Of a stretch of DNA of 64,000 nucleotides, positions 58,060-64,000 are shown piece after piece; within the stretch, counting starts at the first letter, position 1; each line of letters starts with the position of its first letter. Location: assembly GCF_000759855.1 (NCBI RefSeq), contig NZ_JNAI01000001.1:62001-126000 (forward strand). Direction: 5' to 3'. Below the pieces are notes generated by a model that saw only the letters and a program-made list of their open reading frames with translations, searched no databases and was not told the origin of the DNA. A program made the position numbers and the translations under genes. This stretch comes from Prochlorococcus marinus str. MIT 9107 (GTDB lineage Bacteria > Cyanobacteriota > Cyanobacteriia > PCC-6307 > Cyanobiaceae).

Positions 58060-60633
58060 ATGAAGAATTTGGAAACATTGCTAAAAGATTATGCAGATCA
58101 CGTAGCTGAAAGAGCTGCAAAAGGAATACCTCCTTTACCTTTAAATGCTGAGCAAACAAATTGTGTTACTTCATTATTAGAAAAGGATAGTAAATACGAT
58201 TCTTCATACTTACTTAATTTATTAATAAATAGAGTACCACCTGGAGTTGATCAGGCTGCTTATATAAAAGCAAGCTGGCTTACAGCTATTGTTAATTGCG
58301 AAAAATATTGCAAAGCAATAAACCCTGAGAAAGCAATTGAAATACTTGGGACAATGATAGGGGGATATAATGTAAATTCTCTTGTTCAAATACTTAAAAA
58401 CGAAAATAGTTTACTAGCTAAAAAAGCAGCAGAAGTTTTAAAAAATATTATTCTTGTTTACGACTCAGCTAATGAAATTTATGAATTATCTCAAGTAAAT
58501 ATTTATGCAAAAGAGGTTGTAAATAGTTGGGCAAATGCAGAGTGGTTCAAAAATAAAAAAGTTCTAGAGAAAGAAATTACTTGTTTAGTTTTTAAAGTTG
58601 AAGGAGAGACAAATACAGATGACTTATCTCCTGCTGTGCATGCGACAACACGCCCCGATATACCGATGCACGCATTGGCGATGCTGGAATTTAAAAAACC
58701 AGATGGACTAAAGATTATTGATAATTTAAAGAAACAAGATTTACCAATAGCTTATGTTGGAGATGTCGTTGGAACAGGGAGTTCTAGAAAATCTGCTATT
58801 AATTCACTGATTTGGCATATAGGAGAAGATATCCCTTTTGTTCCAAACAAAAAAACAGGTGGAATAGTAATTGGCAACAAAATAGCTCCTATTTTCTTTA
58901 ATACCGCACAAGATTCAGGAGCTTTACCTATAGAAGCTGACGTATCTCATATGCAAACAGGAGATATTATTAAAATTTATCCTTATGAAGGCATTATTAA
59001 AAAAATTGAAAAAGATTCAAATACTGAAAAAGTAATAAGCCAATTCGACCTATCTCCATCAACTCTTACTGATGAAATACAAGCTGGCGGCAGAATTAAT
59101 CTCATGATTGGAAGGTCTCTTACAGATAAAATTAGAAACAAATTAGATTATAAACCGAGTAAAATATTTATCCGACCACAAAATCCAAAAGAAAGTAATT
59201 ATGGCTTTACTCAAGCTCAAAAAATAGTTGGAAAAGCATGCGGTTTAGATGGAGTTAGGCCAGGAATGACCTGTGAACCAATTATGACCACAGTTGGCAG
59301 TCAAGATACTACTGGGCCAATGACTAGAGATGAACTGAAAGAATTAGCTTGTTTAGGATTCACTGCAGATCTAGTTATGCAAAGTTTTTGTCATACTGCT
59401 GCATATCCCAAACCAGTAGATCTAGTTACGCATAAAGAATTACCTGATTTCATATCTCAACGAGGTGGAGTGGCTCTTAAACCTGGTGACGGCATAATTC
59501 ATAGCTGGCTGAACAGAATGCTCCTCCCTGACACCGTTGGGACTGGTGGAGATAGTCATACAAGATTCCCTCTTGGAATCTCATTTCCTGGAGGCTCAGG
59601 CATCGTTGCCTTTGCCGCTGCAATAGGATCAATGCCATTAAATATGCCAGAATCTGTGCTCGTAAAATTTAACGGAGAATTATTGCCAGGCATTACATTA
59701 AGAGATTTAGTAAATGCGATTCCTCTCTTCGCAATTAAAAAAGGCCTTTTAACTGTTGAGAAAGCAAATAAGAAAAATATATTTAACGGAAAAATTATGG
59801 AAATTGAAGGATTACCTAACTTAAAACTTGAACAGGCTTTTGAACTAACTGATGCTACTGCCGAACGCTCATGCGCTGGAAGCACAATACTTTTATCCCA
59901 AGAAACTGTTCAAGAATATTTAAAGAGTAATATTTGCCTTCTAGAAAAAATGATTGAGAGCAATTATGAGGACTCAAAATCAATTTTAAGAAGAATAAGC
60001 GATATGAAAAATTGGTTAAAAAAACCCTCATTAATTCATCCAGATACAAACGCTCAGTATAAAGAAATCATTGAAATTAATTTAGAAAAAGTAACACAAC
60101 CTATAGTTGCTTGCCCTAACGATCCAGATAATGTAAAGGAAATCATTGATGTTGCTAATACAAATATTGACGAGGTTTTTATAGGTTCTTGTATGACAAA
60201 TATTGGTCATTACAGAGCAGCTGCAAAAGTTCTTGAAGATGTACAAAATTTAAAAGCTAAATTATGGATTTGTCCACCAACAAAAATGGATGAAGAAACT
60301 CTAAAAAGAGAAGGTTATTATAAAATTTTTGAAAATTGTGGAGCAAGATTAGAGTTGCCTGGATGTTCTTTATGTATGGGAAATCAAGCCAGAGTAGATG
60401 AAGGGTCTGTAGTATTTTCTACTAGTACAAGAAATTTTGATAATAGACTTGGAAAAAATGCACAAGTATTTTTAGGGAGTGCTGAATTAGCAGCAGTTTG
60501 CGCACTTCTTGGAAAAATCCCTGAAGTAGAAGAATATCAGGATATTACTAAAAATAAAATTAATCCATATTCAGATGAACTTTATCGTTATCTTCAATTT
60601 GATGAAATACACGATTTCAGTTTGTCAAAATGA
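58060..60633 (+). CDS. acnB: Aconitate hydratase B
   Basis: AcnB interconverts citrate and isocitrate. The 857-residue protein has the AcnB domain order: an N-terminal HEAT-like domain, then a swivel domain (with DVVGTGSSRKSA near 233), then the catalytic domains. The 4Fe-4S ligands are C711 in GSCMTN and C769 and C772 in GCSLC. In picocyanobacteria it feeds 2-oxoglutarate synthesis for nitrogen assimilation through isocitrate dehydrogenase. It is divergent from DAHP synthase, and the ClC gene starts nine bases after it. Confidence 0.97.
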   Translation: MKNLETLLKDYADHVAERAAKGIPPLPLNAEQTNCVTSLLEKDSKYDSSYLLNLLINRVPPGVDQAAYIKASWLTAIVNCEKYCKAINPEKAIEILGTMIGGYNVNSLVQILKNENSLLAKKAAEVLKNIILVYDSANEIYELSQVNIYAKEVVNSWANAEWFKNKKVLEKEITCLVFKVEGETNTDDLSPAVHATTRPDIPMHALAMLEFKKPDGLKIIDNLKKQDLPIAYVGDVVGTGSSRKSAINSLIWHIGEDIPFVPNKKTGGIVIGNKIAPIFFNTAQDSGALPIEADVSHMQTGDIIKIYPYEGIIKKIEKDSNTEKVISQFDLSPSTLTDEIQAGGRINLMIGRSLTDKIRNKLDYKPSKIFIRPQNPKESNYGFTQAQKIVGKACGLDGVRPGMTCEPIMTTVGSQDTTGPMTRDELKELACLGFTADLVMQSFCHTAAYPKPVDLVTHKELPDFISQRGGVALKPGDGIIHSWLNRMLLPDTVGTGGDSHTRFPLGISFPGGSGIVAFAAAIGSMPLNMPESVLVKFNGELLPGITLRDLVNAIPLFAIKKGLLTVEKANKKNIFNGKIMEIEGLPNLKLEQAFELTDATAERSCAGSTILLSQETVQEYLKSNICLLEKMIESNYEDSKSILRRISDMKNWLKKPSLIHPDTNAQYKEIIEINLEKVTQPIVACPNDPDNVKEIIDVANTNIDEVFIGSCMTNIGHYRAAAKVLEDVQNLKAKLWICPPTKMDEETLKREGYYKIFENCGARLELPGCSLCMGNQARVDEGSVVFSTSTRNFDNRLGKNAQVFLGSAELAAVCALLGKIPEVEEYQDITKNKINPYSDELYRYLQFDEIHDFSLSK

Positions 60634-60642
60634 TCATGGATT

Positions 60643-62001
60643 ATGCCAAACCTCATAAAAGAAAATCTTCAAAAAACCAGTAATAATTCTTCTCGTAGCA
60701 TTAAAAAATTATTAAAACAAAGATCTTTCGTCGTTGCATTTTCACTCTTATTAACAGGTTTAGGAGCTTCAATTACAAGCATATCTTTTAAAACTGGAAT
60801 CTACTTTATTAACAATTGGAGATTAGCACTATTAGACCAATTCCCATCTTTTACAGTATTACCAATTTTTGGAGCTGTAGGAGGTGCTCTTGCAGGATAT
60901 TTGATCAAAAATATTGCACCTGCTGCAAAAGGTTCAGGTGTGAGTCAAATCATGGGGTTCTTGAGGCATAAAAAAGTGCCAATGAATTTAAAAGTAGGAT
61001 TAGTAAAGCTCATATCAGGAATTATCGCTATTGGTAGTGGATTCCCTTTGGGTCCAGAAGGGCCATCCGTTCAAATGGGAGGATCAGTTGCTTGGCAAAT
61101 GGCTAAATGGCTCAAAGCTCCTACAGCCTTCAGAAGAGTAATAGTAGCAGCAGGTGGTGGTGCTGGCATAGCTGCAGTTTTTAGTGCTCCATTAGGAGGG
61201 TTTATTTATGCAATAGAAGAGTTATTAAACTCTGCAAGACCAGTAGTTTTGCTATTAGTATTAATTACAACTTTCATCGCAGATTCATCTGCTGATATTA
61301 TTCAAGCCTTGGGTTTAGATCCTAAAGCTGGAGGCTTTGATTTTAACCTTGGATTTTTGATTCAAAAAGAATATGACCCATCAGTTTTTTTCTTACCTAT
61401 AGATTTTATTTACCTAGTTCTACTAGGAATAATTATTGGGATCTTTGCAGAATTGTACAGCAGATATGTTTTATTGATGCAAAATCTTGGGAAAAAGTGG
61501 TATAAAAATAAATTTGTTTTAAAAATGAGTATCTGTGGACTTATTTTAGGAAGTATCTATTCTTTTTTACCCAGTACATTTCATAATTTAGATGAATTAC
61601 AGAAAATAATAGCTGAGCAAAATACAAGTATTGGAATTGCATTACTAGCAGTTTTAGTATTATTTGTCACAACAGGTTTAGCTGCAGCATCTGGAGCTCC
61701 TGGAGGATTGTTCTATCCAATGCTTACTTTAGGAGGGTCAATCGGACTAATAATGGGGAGCTGGGTAGAGATTGGAACAGGGCATGCTCCGAGTACATAC
61801 ATCTTTGCCGGCATGGGAGCTTTCATAGCAGGATGTTCGCGAACCCCTATAACAGCTATGTTTTTAGCTTTTGCCTTAACAAAAAATTTATTAATAATGA
61901 AACCTGTCTTAATCAGCTGTATTGCCAGTTTCTTAATAGCAAGAGCTTTTGATGAAGAATCAATCTATGAAAGACAAATACAAATAGAATTAGAAGACTA
62001 A
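60643..62001 (+). CDS. ClC-family chloride/proton antiporter
   Basis: A 452-residue ClC protein. Key motifs are GSGVSQ at 97-102 (chloride site), GPEGP at 137-141 with the gating glutamate E139, IEEL with E192/E193 matching the internal proton glutamate of EcClC, and GGLFYP at 354-359. Both glutamates are kept, which favours a 2Cl-/H+ exchanger over a channel. No C-terminal CBS domains are present. Bacterial members help with acid or ionic stress; the marine role is unknown. It follows acnB by nine bases. Confidence 0.92.
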   Translation: MPNLIKENLQKTSNNSSRSIKKLLKQRSFVVAFSLLLTGLGASITSISFKTGIYFINNWRLALLDQFPSFTVLPIFGAVGGALAGYLIKNIAPAAKGSGVSQIMGFLRHKKVPMNLKVGLVKLISGIIAIGSGFPLGPEGPSVQMGGSVAWQMAKWLKAPTAFRRVIVAAGGGAGIAAVFSAPLGGFIYAIEELLNSARPVVLLLVLITTFIADSSADIIQALGLDPKAGGFDFNLGFLIQKEYDPSVFFLPIDFIYLVLLGIIIGIFAELYSRYVLLMQNLGKKWYKNKFVLKMSICGLILGSIYSFLPSTFHNLDELQKIIAEQNTSIGIALLAVLVLFVTTGLAAASGAPGGLFYPMLTLGGSIGLIMGSWVEIGTGHAPSTYIFAGMGAFIAGCSRTPITAMFLAFALTKNLLIMKPVLISCIASFLIARAFDEESIYERQIQIELED

Positions 62002-62011
62002 GAAATTATTT

Positions 62012-62866
62012 TCAATCAAAAACAGCAGTTTTACTGTTGTAAACAAAAACTTGATGATTTAGATGTAATCTAACCGCTCTTGCTAGAGCTATTCTTTCAA
62101 TATCTCTTCCTTTTCTAATCAAATCATCTACTTCATCCCTATGACTAACATTAACTGTGCATTGCTCTATTATAGGGCCTTCATCAAGATTTTCAGTAAC
62201 GTAGTGAGCAGTAGCACCGATTAACTTAACTCCTCTTTCCCATGCTCGATGATATGGTTGAGCACCCTTAAATGCAGGTAAAAAAGAATGATGAATATTT
62301 ATTATTGAAGAAAACTTTTTTAAAAAAGAGTCACTCAAAATTTGCATATATTTGGCTAATACAACAAGATCAATTTCATATTCTTTTAGTAAATTTAAAA
62401 ACTGATATTCGACATCAGATTTATCAATATTAAAGGTATCAATATGGACAAATTTTGCATTAAAGTCATTTGCAATGTTCTCAAGTTCAGAATGATTTGA
62501 AATTATTAACGGCACTCTCATTTTGAGTTCGCCATTTCTTACTCGCCAAAGTAAATCGATCAAACAATGATTTTGTTTGCTCACGAAAATAGCAACATTT
62601 GGAATCTCATCAGAATAATTTATGTTAAATTTTCCATTTACTTCAACTGCAATTTTTTCAAATTCATTATAAATTTGATCTCTATTAAAAGATGCATTTC
62701 TAGTATTCCATTCAATTCGACTAAGAAACAAACCAGCAGCTTGATCTGTATGATGATCAGAATGCTTTATATTTCCACCGTAATTTGAAATCCAACTTGT
62801 AAGTAAACTGACAAGGCCAGGACGATCGGGACAAACAATTTTGAATATAATTGAAGGATGTTCCAA
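62012..62866 (-). CDS. purU: Formyltetrahydrofolate deformylase
   Basis: PurU hydrolyses 10-formyl-tetrahydrofolate to formate and tetrahydrofolate, keeping the one-carbon pool balanced and, in E. coli, feeding PurT. The 284-residue protein has an N-terminal ACT domain (FKIVCPDRPGLVSLL near 8) and a formyltransferase-type domain with NIHHSFLPAFKGAQPYHRA (split near 189-208), an ATAHYVTENLDEGPII region near 218 and the catalytic Asp in DEGP. The start is TTG (62866). With the glycine cleavage genes it suggests active one-carbon traffic. Confidence 0.94.
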   Translation of the reverse strand: MEHPSIIFKIVCPDRPGLVSLLTSWISNYGGNIKHSDHHTDQAAGLFLSRIEWNTRNASFNRDQIYNEFEKIAVEVNGKFNINYSDEIPNVAIFVSKQNHCLIDLLWRVRNGELKMRVPLIISNHSELENIANDFNAKFVHIDTFNIDKSDVEYQFLNLLKEYEIDLVVLAKYMQILSDSFLKKFSSIINIHHSFLPAFKGAQPYHRAWERGVKLIGATAHYVTENLDEGPIIEQCTVNVSHRDEVDDLIRKGRDIERIALARAVRLHLNHQVFVYNSKTAVFD

Positions 62867-62914
62867 AGAATCTTAAACTTTTTAATCAAATAAGCAGGCA
62901 TATCTAATATATCA

Positions 62915-63997
62915 ATGAAAAGCTTAAAAGAAAATTTTCAAAAAGGACACATAGTTATTATTGGATCGGGAATTATTGGAAAATTTAATGCCTTAGAATT
63001 ATCAGAATTAGATTTTAAAATAACAATAATAGATCCAGCTCAATACAAAAATAGTAGCAATGCAGCTTTAGGCCTGCTCATGGGTAATATGTATCAAAAA
63101 AGGAGAGGTAGAAGTTGGGATCTAAGAAAACAAAGCATTGAATTATGGCCAAAATGGATTAAATTTCTGAAAAAATTTAATTATGAATTAAATATTGAAA
63201 AGCCATTAATACAACTAACTAACAAAGAAGAAAAGTTTAAAAAATTAGAGAAATTTATTCATGCAAATCATGATCTAAACTTACGAATTTTAAAAAGAGA
63301 CTCAATATTTATCAAGAATATAAATAAGGCCTTCCAAACAGAAAATATTAAAGGAATGATTTCCTTAAATGATGGAAGAATAAATGCAACTTTGCTACTT
63401 AAGACATTAGATAAATATCTAAAAAATAAAAAAATAAATTTTTTAGAAGAAGAAATAATAAAAATTAGAAAATCAAATAATCAATGGATTTCTATAACGA
63501 GGAGCAATGAAGAAATCAAATCTGACGTAGTTATTTTATGTAATTCTCTGAAAGCGGTTGATTTAATAGATAGCGTATCTAACAACATCAAATTAAAACC
63601 TGTTTTAGGTCAAGCTATAGAAATTGATATAAATGATACAAACGTTAATTTATTATCACTTCCAAAACAATTCAATATAGATGGTAAAAATATAATTCCA
63701 AAATCTAAAAATAAGCTCATTATTGGTTCAACTGACGAATATAGTACTAATCCAGAAGAAAATATATTCGAAAAACTCACAAATTTTCTTGATAAAAAAC
63801 CAATTTGGCTTACCAAAGCTAAAATTTCTAAAAAATGGTTTGGAATAAGATCAAAACCCGATGGGGAACCTTCACCAATAATGAGAAATTTAGAAAATGG
63901 ATTAATTATATGTACAGGTTTTTATAAAAATGGTATTTTACTTGCTCCAGCTTGCTCTAAATGGGTTGCTAACGAAATTAAAAATTACCTTTCTTAA
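62915..63997 (+). CDS. FAD-dependent amine oxidase/dehydrogenase, DadA/ThiO-like
   Basis: A 360-residue flavoprotein of the DAO/DadA/glycine-oxidase family. The FAD Rossmann loop GSGIIGKFNALEL is near residue 17, the conserved alanine/glycine stretch SSNAALGLLMGN near 48, the substrate-domain GMISLNDGRINATLL near 146, and the closing GLIICTGFYKNGILLAPA near 327. Family members oxidise glycine or D-amino acids. Because thiG here lacks the ThiO fusion found in some cyanobacteria, this could supply dehydroglycine for thiamine; that is inference, and a D-amino-acid dehydrogenase is equally possible. It starts at ATG and ends three bases before the window edge. Confidence 0.8.
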   Translation: MKSLKENFQKGHIVIIGSGIIGKFNALELSELDFKITIIDPAQYKNSSNAALGLLMGNMYQKRRGRSWDLRKQSIELWPKWIKFLKKFNYELNIEKPLIQLTNKEEKFKKLEKFIHANHDLNLRILKRDSIFIKNINKAFQTENIKGMISLNDGRINATLLLKTLDKYLKNKKINFLEEEIIKIRKSNNQWISITRSNEEIKSDVVILCNSLKAVDLIDSVSNNIKLKPVLGQAIEIDINDTNVNLLSLPKQFNIDGKNIIPKSKNKLIIGSTDEYSTNPEENIFEKLTNFLDKKPIWLTKAKISKKWFGIRSKPDGEPSPIMRNLENGLIICTGFYKNGILLAPACSKWVANEIKNYLS

Positions 63998-64000
63998 TCT

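Noticed and set aside
62022-62048. ACAGCAG/CTGTTGT hairpin at the 3' end of purU as terminator for the ClC gene
   Set aside because: It has a G-U pair and no U tract on the plus strand, a mismatch on the minus strand, and lies in coding sequence.

Overview
The window looks like core chromosome from a streamlined marine picocyanobacterium, most likely a high-light-adapted Prochlorococcus. I base this on the strong A+T bias (judged by eye, roughly two thirds), very short intergenic gaps, many 1-4 base start/stop overlaps, and cyanobacterial marker genes: sulfolipid synthesis sqdB/sqdX, a desC-type acyl-lipid desaturase, a DUF98 chorismate lyase, a ycf23-like TIM barrel, RNase J, AcnB-type aconitase, a group 2 sigma factor and a phytol/dolichol-kinase-like membrane enzyme. 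The species assignment is inference; no search was run.

Layout. 1-8.5 kb: the 3' end of aspartate kinase (lysC), then uvrB, ycf23-like, tilS, RNase J, dapA and asd; three enzymes of the aspartate/lysine pathway lie here. 8.6-14 kb: tig-clpP-clpX proteostasis cluster, then dnaX. 14-17 kb: a cell-envelope pair on the minus strand (processive glycosyltransferase and a SPOR/SpoIID-domain protein). 17-21.5 kb: rpmI-rplT, a TPR protein, thiG and the sulfolipid pair sqdB-sqdX. 21.5-27.3 kb: a minus-strand block with a small unknown protein, gcvP, gcvH, a PLP enzyme of the methionine gamma-lyase/aluminium-resistance family and an unknown possibly DNA-binding protein. 27.3-32.8 kb: desC, rplI, dnaB, mnmG and chorismate lyase. 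32.8-36.7 kb: the least ordinary stretch, with two unknown proteins, a SprT-like zinc protein, an ATP-dependent DNA ligase, a possible 50-residue protein and a TVP38-type membrane protein. 36.7-40 kb: valS, an A-type iron-sulfur carrier and tRNA-Val(UAC). 40-45.7 kb: mazG, speE, speB, gcvT, aspS. 45.7-51.6 kb: pyrG, queE, queC, pabB, pabC and, convergently, cobA. 51.7-64 kb: an MFS transporter, ppk, a group 2 sigma factor, a phytol-kinase-like protein, DAHP synthase, acnB, a ClC antiporter, purU and a glycine-oxidase-like flavoprotein.

Themes. Glycine and one-carbon metabolism recurs (gcvP, gcvH, gcvT, purU, possibly a ThiO-like oxidase feeding thiG). Chorismate supply and use also recurs (DAHP synthase, chorismate lyase, pabB/pabC). 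Two GTP-derived pathways, queuosine (queE, queC) and folate (pabB, pabC), share one tight operon.

I found no rRNA, CRISPR array, insertion sequence, prophage block or obvious defence island, no gene-free stretch over 300 bases, and no clear evidence of a new multi-gene system. The best second-look items are the ATP-dependent DNA ligase neighbourhood, the non-AUG start of the chorismate lyase gene directly in frame behind mnmG, the misplaced strong Shine-Dalgarno ahead of pyrG, and several conserved-looking proteins of unknown function.
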